A stretch of 64,000 nucleotides of DNA from an uncultured Collinsella sp. (GTDB taxonomy: Bacteria; Actinomycetota; Coriobacteriia; Coriobacteriales; Coriobacteriaceae): positions 1 through 64,000 of the forward strand of contig CABUKS010000009.1 of NCBI GenBank assembly GCA_902492235.1. The letters are read 5' to 3'. Numbering within the stretch: position 1 is the stretch's first letter; every line of letters begins with the position of its first letter. This document shows, in pieces, positions 33,087 through 41,791 of the stretch. The position numbers and the translations under genes were made by a program. The notes beneath the pieces were generated by a model that was not told the DNA's origin, ran no database searches, and worked only from the letters and a program-made list of their open reading frames with translations.

Positions 33087-34412
33087 ATGAAGGATAAGCT
33101 CAATATTGTGATCGTTGGCGGCGGCTCCACGTGGTGCCCTGGCATTCTTAAAGCCCTGACCAAGCACATGGACATTCTGCCGCTGAACCGCGTGATGCTC
33201 TATGACATCGATGCCGAGCGTCAGCGTCCGATCGGCGAGTTTGGCAAGATCCTCTTCGCTGAGGAGGAGCCCGGTGTGGAGTTTGGTTACACCACCGATA
33301 AGGACGAGGCTTACACCGACGTCGACTTTGTGCTCTGCCAGATTCGTACCGGCGGCTACGAGATGCGTAGCAAGGACGAGAAGATTCCGCTGCATATGGG
33401 AATCATCGGTCAGGAAACGGTGGGCCCTGGCGGCATGGCTTACGGTATGCGCTCCATGCATGACATGGTTGAGATCGTCAACGACGTTCGCGCTCATAGC
33501 CCGGAGGCGTGGATTATCAACTACACCAACCCGGCTGCTATTGTGGCATATGGTCTCGAGCGCGTCCTGCCCGATGAGCATCGCGTCCTCAACATCTGCG
33601 ATCAGCCCGTCAACCTCATGCGCTCTTACGGTCGCCTGCTCGGTCGCGATATGAGCAAGACGGAGCCCGTGTACTTTGGTCTCAATCACTTCGGTTGGTT
33701 CAAGCACATCTACGATGAAGAGGGCCATGACCTCGTCCCGCAGATTAAGGAGTACACGGAGAAGAACGGCTTCCTTCCTGCCGATGCCGAGCAGCGTGAC
33801 CAGTCCTGGCTTGATACCTACGCCATGGTCAAGGACATGCTCGAGGACTTCCCCGACTATCTGCCCAACACTTATCTGCAGTACTATCTGTATCCCGAGT
33901 ACAAGGTCGCTCACCTCGACCCCGACTACACTCGTTCCGACGAGGTCATCAACGGTCGTGAGAAGCGCGTGTTCGCCGAGTGCGAGCGTGTTGCCAAAGT
34001 CGGCACCGCAAAGAACTCCTCGGTTGTGCAGAACGATGCTCATGGCGATATGATCGTGGAAATCACCTCGGCCATTTATCGCAACACCAACAAGACCTTC
34101 ATTGTCATGGTTCCCAACAACGGGATTATCGAGGGCATGCCCGATGACGCCATGGTCGAGGTTGCGGCGAGCGTTGGCTCCAATGGCCCGCATCCCTACG
34201 CTGTCGGTAAGATTGGCACCTTCTATCGCGGCCTTATGGAGAACCAGTACGCCTATGAGCGTCTGACTGTTGAGGCTTGGATGGAGGGCTCCTACGAGAA
34301 GGCCCTGCAGGCACTCACGCTTAATCGTCTGGTCGGTGACGCAAAGAAGGCGCGTAAGGTGCTCGATAAGCTCATCGAGGCCAATAAGGATTACTGGCCG
34401 GAGCTTAAGTAG
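33087..34412 (+). CDS. 6-phospho-alpha-glucosidase, GH4 family (unit 1)
   Basis: A 441-residue cytoplasmic hydrolase of family GH4, which uses NAD and a divalent metal. The NAD motif GGGSTWCPG is at residues 11-19. Metal ligands Cys171 (LNICDQP) and His201 (GLNHFGW) match those of B. subtilis GlvA. Members such as GlvA and MalH split maltose 6-phosphate and related alpha-glucosides that arrive through the PTS. TGGAGGGA precedes the ATG. The PTS EIICB gene follows at 82 bases, and an RpiR gene is divergent. It differs clearly from the second GH4 in the window. Confidence 0.93.
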   Translation: MKDKLNIVIVGGGSTWCPGILKALTKHMDILPLNRVMLYDIDAERQRPIGEFGKILFAEEEPGVEFGYTTDKDEAYTDVDFVLCQIRTGGYEMRSKDEKIPLHMGIIGQETVGPGGMAYGMRSMHDMVEIVNDVRAHSPEAWIINYTNPAAIVAYGLERVLPDEHRVLNICDQPVNLMRSYGRLLGRDMSKTEPVYFGLNHFGWFKHIYDEEGHDLVPQIKEYTEKNGFLPADAEQRDQSWLDTYAMVKDMLEDFPDYLPNTYLQYYLYPEYKVAHLDPDYTRSDEVINGREKRVFAECERVAKVGTAKNSSVVQNDAHGDMIVEITSAIYRNTNKTFIVMVPNNGIIEGMPDDAMVEVAASVGSNGPHPYAVGKIGTFYRGLMENQYAYERLTVEAWMEGSYEKALQALTLNRLVGDAKKARKVLDKLIEANKDYWPELK

Positions 34413-34494
34413 CTAGTTCTACAGTGCATGATAACTGTTATGGGGCGTGTGGATTGTAGAGCTGCACGCCCCGTTTCTTTAAGAGGGGTATCCC

Positions 34495-36057
34495 ATGAAC
34501 AAAGATGAGCTGCTGGCAAAGTTCCAGCGCCTGGGCAAAGTCCTCATGACGCCTGTCCTGATCCTGCCAATCGCCGGTATCCTTCAGGGCTTTGGTAATG
34601 CCTTTACCAGCCCCACCCTTACGGCAGCTGTTCCCTGGCTTGCTGCTCCGGGCTTTGCGATTTTCTTTTCGATTCTTAAGGCCGCAGCCGGCATCGTTAT
34701 GAACAACATCCCGGTTATCTTCTCGATTTGTCTCGCCTATGGCTTCGCCAAGTCCGAGAAGGCTACCGCGGCGCTTTGTGGCTTTTTGGGCTACATGTGC
34801 ATGAACTCCGTGATGGGCACGTTCCTTACGGCGACTGGCGTTATCGATCCCGCGAATCTTACGACGGGCCAGAGCACGATTCTCGGTATCACCACGCTCG
34901 ACACTGGCGTTATCGGCGGTCTTCTGGTGGGTGCAATCGTCGCATGGTTGCATAACCGTTACTACAAGATTGAGCTGCCTGCCGTGTTCTCCATCTTCAA
35001 CGGCACGCGCTTTATCCCGGCGGTAACGCTGCTCTCATGCAGCATCCTCGCATTGGTCATGTCCTTTGTTTTCCCGTTTATTCAGAACGCTCTCGGTGCG
35101 CTGTCCGAGTTCATCAAGACTACGGGTGCCTTTGGTGCATTTGTCTACGGCGCCGGCGAGCGCATGCTTCTGCCTTTTGGCCTGCATCACTTTGTCTATT
35201 TGCCGTTCTTCTTCACGTCGCTCGGTGGCGTCGAGACCATCGACGGCCAGACTGTTCAGGGCGCTATCAATATCTACAACGCGATCCTGGGCTCTCCCAG
35301 CACGCCGTTTAACATCGAGGTCAGCCGTTTTGTCATGAACGGCAAGGTTATCTTCGCCATGTTCGGCCTGCCCGGCGCTGCACTCGCCTTCTACAAGACG
35401 GCACTTCCCAAGAACAAGAAGAAGACCGCAGCGCTCATGATCGCCATCGTGGTGCCTTGCATCCTCTCCGGCATTACCGAGCCGCTCGAGTACTCCTTCC
35501 TGTTTATCGCACCCATCCTCTACGTGTTCCACGCTCTCATGGCTGGTCTTGCTTATGCGCTGACCTATATCCTGCAGTTCAACGTGGCCGGTTCCGCGTC
35601 CTTCGGCGGCCCGCTCCTGTCGTTGATCTTTAATGGCATCATGGGCGCCGCAAAGGGTTCCAACTGGCAGGTTATCCTGTTCCTCGGCCCCATCTACTTC
35701 GTGGTGTACTACTTCGTCTTCAAGTTCATCATTCTTAAGAAGGGCCTTAAGACCCCTGGCCGCGAGGAAGAGTCTGACGATGAGGCCGAAAAGGCTCCCA
35801 AGACCGTGATCAGCGACCTCATTCCCGCCATCGTTGAGGCGGTGGGCGGCGACAACAATATTAAGTCTGTCGAGGCCTGCTTCACCCGTCTGCGCATCCA
35901 GCTCAATGACTGTGACAAGGTGGTTGATGACGCCGAGTTTACCGAAAAGCTCGAAGCGCGCGGCATCGTGCATGTTAACGGTGGCGTGCAGATTGTCTAC
36001 GGTAATATGGCTTCTAACTACGCAACTCAGATGCGCGAGCTGCTGGGTATGGAATAA
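34495..36057 (+). CDS. PTS alpha-glucoside transporter subunit EIICB (unit 1)
   Basis: A 520-residue glucose-family PTS permease. EIIC (about residues 1-410) begins LLAKFQRLGKVLMTPVLILPIAGILQGFG and includes GAGERMLLPFGLHHFVYLPFFF and GITEPLEYSFLF, which are typical. The C-terminal EIIB domain (about 440-520) carries the phosphorylated Cys462 in SVEACFTRLR. No EIIA domain is fused, so a separate EIIA must donate phosphate. It imports and phosphorylates an alpha-glucoside for the GH4 enzyme upstream. AGAGGGG precedes the ATG, and a strong terminator follows. Confidence 0.93.
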   Translation: MNKDELLAKFQRLGKVLMTPVLILPIAGILQGFGNAFTSPTLTAAVPWLAAPGFAIFFSILKAAAGIVMNNIPVIFSICLAYGFAKSEKATAALCGFLGYMCMNSVMGTFLTATGVIDPANLTTGQSTILGITTLDTGVIGGLLVGAIVAWLHNRYYKIELPAVFSIFNGTRFIPAVTLLSCSILALVMSFVFPFIQNALGALSEFIKTTGAFGAFVYGAGERMLLPFGLHHFVYLPFFFTSLGGVETIDGQTVQGAINIYNAILGSPSTPFNIEVSRFVMNGKVIFAMFGLPGAALAFYKTALPKNKKKTAALMIAIVVPCILSGITEPLEYSFLFIAPILYVFHALMAGLAYALTYILQFNVAGSASFGGPLLSLIFNGIMGAAKGSNWQVILFLGPIYFVVYYFVFKFIILKKGLKTPGREEESDDEAEKAPKTVISDLIPAIVEAVGGDNNIKSVEACFTRLRIQLNDCDKVVDDAEFTEKLEARGIVHVNGGVQIVYGNMASNYATQMRELLGME

Positions 36058-36086
36058 ACGCCCCAAACACACGATCAAGATTAATA

Positions 36087-36126
36087 CAGGTCGGCGTCCG
36101 ATTCTTCAATCGGGCGCCGACCTGTG
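36087..36126 (+). terminator. Terminator of alpha-glucoside unit 1
   Basis: CAGGTCGGCG and CGCCGACCTG form a long stem (with CCGAT / ATCGG inside), followed by TGCTGTTTT. Confidence 0.8.
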
Positions 36127-36249
36127 CTGTTTTGGGGCGAATGGGCAAGTACATGATGCGCTTGCTGCTCTCTTTTGGCGCTGCCTATCGTGTATTCGGA
36201 AGCCTTGCGATGGTGAGGTGCGTTCTTTTCGGTCCTAGCGTGTTTGCGG

Positions 36250-37050
36250 CTAGCGCTGCGCCCGAAGTCGATTTGCACAGCTGATATACAGAGCGTTAAC
36301 CGCGCTTTGTAGGCTCATGCCCTCTACCAGGGCGGTCGAGTACTCGCTGAGTGACTCCGCGCTTACGGGTAGCAAGAGCTCACGTGCCCCGTTGTTATCG
36401 AATGCCATGTTGCTCGATATCCAAATAACGCGGCAACCTCGCCGCTTGGCCTCAACGTAAAGATTGAAGATATGGCTCGTCTTCCCTGAGAACGATACAA
36501 AGACGGTTAGATCGTCGGGTTGGAGCAGACAGAGCGACGTCTCCTGTCCCTTGACGGAGCCAAATGAGAAGCACAGTCGGTTTACGCGGCTCAGCTTTTC
36601 GCAGAGTGAGCGGGCGACGAGATTGGAGAATGAGCTTCCGTATACGTAGACATTTTGCGCATCGAGAAGCCAGTCAACGGCCCGCTCGAGTCGATCCTCA
36701 GTGAGCAGGCGTTTTGTTTCAAGCAAAGAGGTCTCTACGATATCGAAATACCAGGGTATATCGATTTGCTTATGAGCCCTTGTCTCGGTTGTCTCACGCT
36801 GGAGCCAAGCGTTGAAGTCGTCAACTTGCTCTTTGAACGATCGAAAGCTCGAGCCGTTTACGCGCCTGCAGAAGCGCGAGATGGTCGCGGGCGATGTATT
36901 GCATGCGCGGGCAAGTTCTTCTATTGAGAGCTCTGGGACCTCGTCGTGATGGGAAAGGGCGTAGAGTGCGATGTGGGCGTCAAGGCTGCCGCCCTTCTCG
37001 ACGTCTTCGATACAAGACCTGAGGTTCGAATAGACCTCGTACATCGACAT
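36250..37050 (-). CDS. RpiR/MurR family transcriptional regulator (unit 2)
   Basis: A 266-residue regulator. The HTH includes LSIEELARACNTSPATISRFCRRVNGSSFRSFKEQV. The C-terminal SIS domain includes AQNVYVYGSSFSNLVARSLCEKLSRV and LTVFVSFSGKTSHIFNLYVEAKRRGCRVIWISSN. It is only distantly similar to the unit 1 regulator. It is the last gene of the GH4-PTS unit 2 and points the same way, unlike the divergent unit 1 regulator; a hairpin at 37070 separates it from the PTS gene. Two in-frame ATGs lie at 37050 and 37044, with GGAG upstream. Confidence 0.87.
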   Translation of the reverse strand: MSMYEVYSNLRSCIEDVEKGGSLDAHIALYALSHHDEVPELSIEELARACNTSPATISRFCRRVNGSSFRSFKEQVDDFNAWLQRETTETRAHKQIDIPWYFDIVETSLLETKRLLTEDRLERAVDWLLDAQNVYVYGSSFSNLVARSLCEKLSRVNRLCFSFGSVKGQETSLCLLQPDDLTVFVSFSGKTSHIFNLYVEAKRRGCRVIWISSNMAFDNNGARELLLPVSAESLSEYSTALVEGMSLQSAVNALYISCANRLRAQR

Positions 37051-37069
37051 TCAAATCACTCCAAACAAT

Positions 37070-37105
37070 AATGCCCCGGAGCGGATATGCCATCTCCGGA
37101 GCATT
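37070..37105 (-). terminator. Terminator or attenuator between PTS unit 2 and its regulator
   Basis: AATGCCCCGGAG pairs with CTCCGGAGCATT with one mismatch. Read on the minus strand it is followed by ATTGTTTGG. It would let only part of the transcription reach the regulator gene. Confidence 0.7.
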
Positions 37106-37127
37106 GTGGTGAAGCTATGGGACGGAT

Positions 37128-38708
37128 TTATTCCATGCCCAAGTATTCTCTCATTTCGACTTTGTAGACAGAAGCCTTATTGCCGTAAACGATCTGAACG
37201 CCGCCGCCAACGTGCACGATGGCACTGGCGCCGAGGTTTTTGGTGAAGACGCTATCGTCCTTGACTAGGGCGGTGTCTTTGAGGCTGAGCCTCAGGCGGG
37301 TGAAGCAGGCGTTGACGCCCGAGATGTTATCGGCGCCGCCCACGGCATCCACGATCTGCGGGATGAGGTCGCTTACCTGGACAGGTGCCTTGGAGTCGAT
37401 GGCCGACGTGTCATCCGCTGCTTGCGTGTCATCATCCTCGCGGCCCGGGGTTTTGAGGTCAAATTTCTTGATAAAGGTGCGGAACAGCACGTAATAGATC
37501 CCGAAGCAAGCGATGCCGAGCGGAATAAGCCAGAACCAGTTGGAGCCTTTGTCGGCGTTCATGATGCCGTTGAAGATCCACGAGAGGAGCGGTCCGCCGA
37601 AGGCGGAAGGCCCGGGCACATTGAACTGTACCAGGTAGGTGAGTACATACGCGATGCCGCACAGCAGGGCGTGGACCACATAGAGTACGGGCGCTACAAA
37701 GAGGAAGGAGTACTCGAGCGGTTCGGTTATGCCCATGATGGCGGCCGGAATGACGGCGGCGATCATGAGGGAGCCGACCTTCTTTTTATTCTCGGGACGG
37801 GCACAGTGGTAGATGGCGAGCGCCGCCGCGGGCAGGCCGCACATGGCGAACAGCACCTTGCCGTTCATGACGTATTTTGAGATGTCGATGTCGTACATCA
37901 TGCCGGGCGTGTTGAGCATGGCGTTGTAGATGTTGACAGCACCCTCGACGGTCTGGCCGTCAACCTGGATGCTACCGCCCAGAGAAGTGAAGAAAAACGG
38001 CAGGTAGATGAAATGATGCAGGCCGAAGGGCAGAAGCATGCGCTCGGAGAAGCCATAGATGAACGCGCCAAACACCCCGGTGGAATCGATGAGTGTCGAG
38101 GCGGCCTTTAGGCCGGTTTGCACAAACGGAAACACGAAGGCGAGCGCAACGCCCACCAGGCTCGCGAAAACGACGGTGAGGGCGGGGACGCAGCGTGTGC
38201 CGTTGAAGATGCCGAGCACCGGCGGAAGCTGCACCTTATAGAATCGGTTGTGGATCCACGCGACTACCAAGCCGATGATGATGCCGCCGAATACGCCGGT
38301 GTCGAGTGTGGTTACGCCCAGGATGGCGTTCTGACCGGTCTGCAGGTTGGCGGGATCGATGATGCCCAGCAGGATAAGCAGCTGACCCATGATCGTGTTC
38401 ATGGTCATGTAGCCGATGAAGCCTGAGAGTGCGGCGGTCGCCTTCTCGGCCTTGGCGTAACCGTAGGCGATGCAGATCGCAAAGAGAACCGAGATGTTAC
38501 CATTGATAACGTTGCCGGCTGCTTTGATGAGCGTGCTAAAGATCACCATCGGCTCGGTGCCCAAAAACGGGCAGAGCGAGATGAGGTTAGCATTGGAAAG
38601 GGCGGAGCCCAGACCGACCAAAATGCCGGAAACGGGAAGGAGGAGGACCGGCGCCATGAGCACCTTGCCGAGTCTCTGGAACTCGCTGTAGAGCTTGCTT
38701 TCTTTCAT
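37128..38708 (-). CDS. PTS alpha-glucoside transporter subunit EIICB (unit 2)
   Basis: A 526-residue permease, a clear paralogue of the unit 1 EIICB, sharing SEFQRLGKVLMAPVLLLPVSGI, FSERMLLPFGLHHFIYLPFFF and GITEPLEYSFLF. EIIB is C-terminal with Cys468 in NACFTRLR. It too lacks EIIA. A linker of Asp, Ala and Thr (DDDTQAADDTSAID) joins EIIC and EIIB. It lies 24 bases after the GH4 stop, in the same operon. Confidence 0.93.
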   Translation of the reverse strand: MKESKLYSEFQRLGKVLMAPVLLLPVSGILVGLGSALSNANLISLCPFLGTEPMVIFSTLIKAAGNVINGNISVLFAICIAYGYAKAEKATAALSGFIGYMTMNTIMGQLLILLGIIDPANLQTGQNAILGVTTLDTGVFGGIIIGLVVAWIHNRFYKVQLPPVLGIFNGTRCVPALTVVFASLVGVALAFVFPFVQTGLKAASTLIDSTGVFGAFIYGFSERMLLPFGLHHFIYLPFFFTSLGGSIQVDGQTVEGAVNIYNAMLNTPGMMYDIDISKYVMNGKVLFAMCGLPAAALAIYHCARPENKKKVGSLMIAAVIPAAIMGITEPLEYSFLFVAPVLYVVHALLCGIAYVLTYLVQFNVPGPSAFGGPLLSWIFNGIMNADKGSNWFWLIPLGIACFGIYYVLFRTFIKKFDLKTPGREDDDTQAADDTSAIDSKAPVQVSDLIPQIVDAVGGADNISGVNACFTRLRLSLKDTALVKDDSVFTKNLGASAIVHVGGGVQIVYGNKASVYKVEMREYLGME

Positions 38709-38732
38709 GATGTTCCTTCGATGCGCGGGGAG

Positions 38733-40058
38733 TTAGGACAGGGTCGGCCAATAATCGCCGTTCGCTTCGATCAGGTCGTCGAGGATTTGGCGCGCGACGG
38801 TAGTCGAAGGGACGGTCTTGTTGATTGCGATGGCTTCGAGCGCCTTCTGGTAGGAATGCTCGTAATATGCGTCGACGGCGAGCTTTTCGCTGGCATTCTG
38901 CTCTTCGATAAGCCCCTTGTAAAAGGTGGGGATAGCAGGCTGGCTGATGGGCTCGGGGCCCCAAGAGCGCAGGTAGGCGGGAACCTCGACCATGGCGTCG
39001 TCGGGCAGATTGGGGATGGCGCCGTTATTCTCGACGATTACGAGATAACGTTCGCACTTGTTGTAGGCGATAGAGGCGGCTGCGTCGACGATAAAGTCGC
39101 CAAAGACCGTGAAGCTCTGTACGGGGCTCTTGTAATTGGCGGGATCTGCCAGGTACTTGTCGTGCTCGGCAAACATCTCCTTCTCGCGTCCGTTGATGAC
39201 GTTGTCGGCGCGCGTCCAGTTGGGGTCCATGTCATCTGCCATGTCTTTGGAGTACAGGTAGTACTGCAGGTAGCTGTTGGGCAGATACTCGGGATAGTCC
39301 TTCACAATCTTGACGTATTGACCCCAGGTGTGCATCCAGTCCTTGTCCTTGTGATGCTTGTCGCTCACGGCCATGCCGTGCTCGAGAATCATCTGACGAA
39401 GCTCCGGCAGACGATCGCGCCCCTGCTTGTCGTAGATTTTGGTAAACCAGCCAAAGTGATTGAGTCCAAAATACATGGGGTCGATATCGCGCCAGCTGGG
39501 AAGTCCGAGCATCTTAGAGTACGAGAGCAAGATAGCCGTGGGCATATCGCAGATGTTAAGGATATGGTCGTTGCCAAACTCGCGACGCGTGGCCTCGGCG
39601 ACAACTGCGGCGGGGTTGGAATAGTTGAGGATCCAGGCGTCTGGACTGTATTTCTTGGCGTAGCGTACGAGGTCGAAGACGCCGGGGATGGACCTGATGC
39701 CATAGGAGATCGAACCGCCGGCGCCGCAGGTTTCCTGTCCCACGCAACCGTACTTGAGAGGGATGCGCTCGTCCTGGCGACGCATCTGAAGGCCACCCTG
39801 GCGGATTTGCGCGAAGACGAAGTCGACATCGGTGAATGCCTTTTCGGGATCGGTCGTCACGACAACTTCGATGTCAGGAGCTTCCTGCTCGATGAACTGC
39901 TTCATGATGTCGTAGACGAGATGCATGCGCTTTTCGTCGATGTCGTACAGGGCGAGTTTGCGCAGCGGTAATTCGTTTTTCTTCTGCAACAGGCTCTGGA
40001 TGATGCCAGGGGTGTGGGTGCTGCCGGCCCCGGCGATTACAACTGCTTTCTTGTCCAT
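38733..40058 (-). CDS. 6-phospho-alpha-glucosidase, GH4 family (unit 2)
   Basis: A 441-residue GH4 enzyme. AGAGSTHTPGI at residues 9-19 binds NAD; Cys170 (LNICDMP) and His201 (GLNHFGWF) are the metal ligands. NICDMP is the form seen in B. subtilis GlvA, whereas the unit 1 enzyme has NICDQP, so substrate range may differ. It is the first gene of the operon GH4-EIICB-RpiR. Two palindromic sites (40089-40148) lie upstream and probably bind the unit 2 regulator. AAAGGGG lies before ATG 40058. Confidence 0.93.
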   Translation of the reverse strand: MDKKAVVIAGAGSTHTPGIIQSLLQKKNELPLRKLALYDIDEKRMHLVYDIMKQFIEQEAPDIEVVVTTDPEKAFTDVDFVFAQIRQGGLQMRRQDERIPLKYGCVGQETCGAGGSISYGIRSIPGVFDLVRYAKKYSPDAWILNYSNPAAVVAEATRREFGNDHILNICDMPTAILLSYSKMLGLPSWRDIDPMYFGLNHFGWFTKIYDKQGRDRLPELRQMILEHGMAVSDKHHKDKDWMHTWGQYVKIVKDYPEYLPNSYLQYYLYSKDMADDMDPNWTRADNVINGREKEMFAEHDKYLADPANYKSPVQSFTVFGDFIVDAAASIAYNKCERYLVIVENNGAIPNLPDDAMVEVPAYLRSWGPEPISQPAIPTFYKGLIEEQNASEKLAVDAYYEHSYQKALEAIAINKTVPSTTVARQILDDLIEANGDYWPTLS

Positions 40059-40088
40059 GTGGTAAACCCCTTTCGTGTGGATTGACCA

Positions 40089-40148
40089 TTTCAGACTACG
40101 AAAGCTCTACCTGCGATTCTATCGATTTTCAGATTGCGAAAAACGATA
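40089..40148. promoter_or_regulatory. Paired palindromic operators of alpha-glucoside unit 2
   Basis: TTTCAGACTACGAAA (40089-40103) and TTTCAGATTGCGAAA (40127-40141) share 13 of 15 bases and are 38 bases apart. The second is extended to a 29-base inverted repeat with arms TATCGATTTTC (40120-40130) and GAAAAACGATA (40138-40148). They sit 31-90 bases upstream of the GH4 start. Confidence 0.6.
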
Positions 40149-40301
40149 GCGATAATCTTAACAGGATGCGTTTTGCGTGGTTAAATAGCGCCGGGAAAGA
40201 TACTGACTTGGGCGGCAGGCGACGTGTTGCATGGCTGCGGGAGCGAACGCCAGGCGGTCAAAAGATGGTGGGCGGTGCTGCGTCTTTTGGCTGCAATTGC
40301 G

Positions 40302-41540
40302 CTACCCGCGGCGACGCTCCCAGCGAGCCAGCTTAATCGTCACCAGCGTGAGCGTCCAGGCCACAAGCGAGAACGCGGCACCCACTGCGCCCACGTACGA
40401 AATGCCAACGCTGCTTACCACGGCGCCGCCCACCGCGGTGCCAAACGAAATGCCGACGTTAAACGCCATGGGCTCAACCGAACTTGCGAGTACCATCGAC
40501 TTGGGATGGCGGCTGCGTGCCACATCCATAAAGTGCGTGATGCACGACACCGAGAACAGGTACATGAGCAGCGCCAAGCTAAAGACAAAGACCAGCGCGA
40601 GCGGCATGGTGCCGCCCACAGCAAACAGCCCGAGTAATGCCGCAGCCTGCAGCACAAACGTCACAAGCAGCGCCTTCATGCCAAAGCGCGCATCGATCCA
40701 TCCGCCCAGGATGTTCGAGATCAGGCAGAACACGCCATAGGCCATGAGCGTGGTGCTGGCTTCGACCGTGCCCATGCCCAGCACCTGCTCAAGATAAGGC
40801 GTCACGTAGCCGTAGAACACATAGACCGACCCCACGCCAAACAAAAAGATGAGCATGCCGGTGATGATGCTCGGTTCGCGTAGCAGACCCGCCTGCTCGC
40901 GAAAAGTGGCGGGCTCGTCGGTCTGTCCGGCGCGCGGCATAAACGCCACGAGCGCTCCGCAGATTAGAACGGCAAAGGCCAGCGTGCCGTACATGGCCAC
41001 GTGCCAATCGAGCGTGTCGGCCACAAACTTGCCGATCGAAGTGACAAAGACCATTGCCACGGAAAACGCACCATATACTACCGAGATGGCAAGCGAAGTT
41101 TGCTGCGGGGACAGCAGCTCGGGGATGTACGTCACACCCACGGCGAGCAGTGCGCCAGAGACGGAGCCCAGGATGATGCGCGAGATGAACAGCACCTGGA
41201 AGTTGGGCGCCAGAGCCATGACAAGATTGCCCAGCACAAAGACGATGCCGTAGCACACGAGCAGCTGGTAGCGGCGAAAACGCCCCGTGCTGAGCGCAAG
41301 CACCGGCGTGGCGATGGCGTATACAAGCGCAAACACGCTGATGAGCTGGCCCGCGGTGGCAAGCGATATGCCGAGCTCCGTCGCCAGGTCGCTCTCGATG
41401 CCGATGACCACGAACTCGGAGCAGCCGAGCGAGAATCCCAACAGCACGAGCAGCGCCAGGCAAAGATTGGTGCGCGCAGGTGAAAGCGCGGCGGCGGTTG
41501 ACTTGCTTTTAGGCGTGGTTGCGGCGGTCAAGGCTGTCAC
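40302..41540 (-). CDS. MFS transporter, DHA1/AraJ-like efflux type
   Basis: A permease of about 412 residues with 12 helices. LLVLLGFSLGCSEFVVIGIESDLATELGISLATAGQLISVFALVYAIATPVLALSTGRFRRYQLLV is typical of sugar-efflux and drug-efflux DHA1 members. It may export sugars or drugs; the substrate is unknown. No ATG lies between the upstream stop and the first helix: GTG 41540 or TTG 41531 (with GGAG eight bases before) are the likely starts, so the start is uncertain. It is not part of the glucoside operon and ends in the gap near 40302. Confidence 0.82.
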   Translation of the reverse strand: MTALTAATTPKSKSTAAALSPARTNLCLALLVLLGFSLGCSEFVVIGIESDLATELGISLATAGQLISVFALVYAIATPVLALSTGRFRRYQLLVCYGIVFVLGNLVMALAPNFQVLFISRIILGSVSGALLAVGVTYIPELLSPQQTSLAISVVYGAFSVAMVFVTSIGKFVADTLDWHVAMYGTLAFAVLICGALVAFMPRAGQTDEPATFREQAGLLREPSIITGMLIFLFGVGSVYVFYGYVTPYLEQVLGMGTVEASTTLMAYGVFCLISNILGGWIDARFGMKALLVTFVLQAAALLGLFAVGGTMPLALVFVFSLALLMYLFSVSCITHFMDVARSRHPKSMVLASSVEPMAFNVGISFGTAVGGAVVSSVGISYVGAVGAAFSLVAWTLTLVTIKLARWERRRG

Positions 41541-41588
41541 TCCAATGTCGCATGAATAAGCGGGATTCAATCCCTGCAACTCTAACAG

Positions 41589-41621
41589 AATGTGACAAAG
41601 AGACAGTCCCTTTGTCGCATT
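41589..41621. repeat. AATGTGACAAAG palindrome, copy 3
   Basis: AATGTGACAAAG pairs with CTTTGTCGCATT with one G:T pair, and the loop agacagtcc is the same as in copy 1. Confidence 0.75.
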
Positions 41622-41641
41622 GCGCTGCCAGCCAGTCGCCC

Positions 41642-41706
41642 AAACCGTCACAACATTCGGCGAAAATCTCGAAATCGAGGAAAAGCGTCGAATGTTGTGA
41701 CGGTTT
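41642..41706. repeat. 65-bp hairpin repeat
   Basis: AAACCGTCACAACATTCG (41642-41659) pairs with 41689-41706 perfectly. Inside is a second stem, CTCGA-aa-TCGAG. On the plus strand a short T run follows. It lies between an MFS gene and an unknown gene pointing away from each other, so it is not needed as a terminator for either. Confidence 0.7.
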
Positions 41707-41791
41707 TCCTGTCTGTGCCGGCGAGCTCCAGTGCCGTCTGGGGGTATAAGGCTAGCAAGTGTTTATTTGCGAGGCCTAAGGGGCGCCCCGT

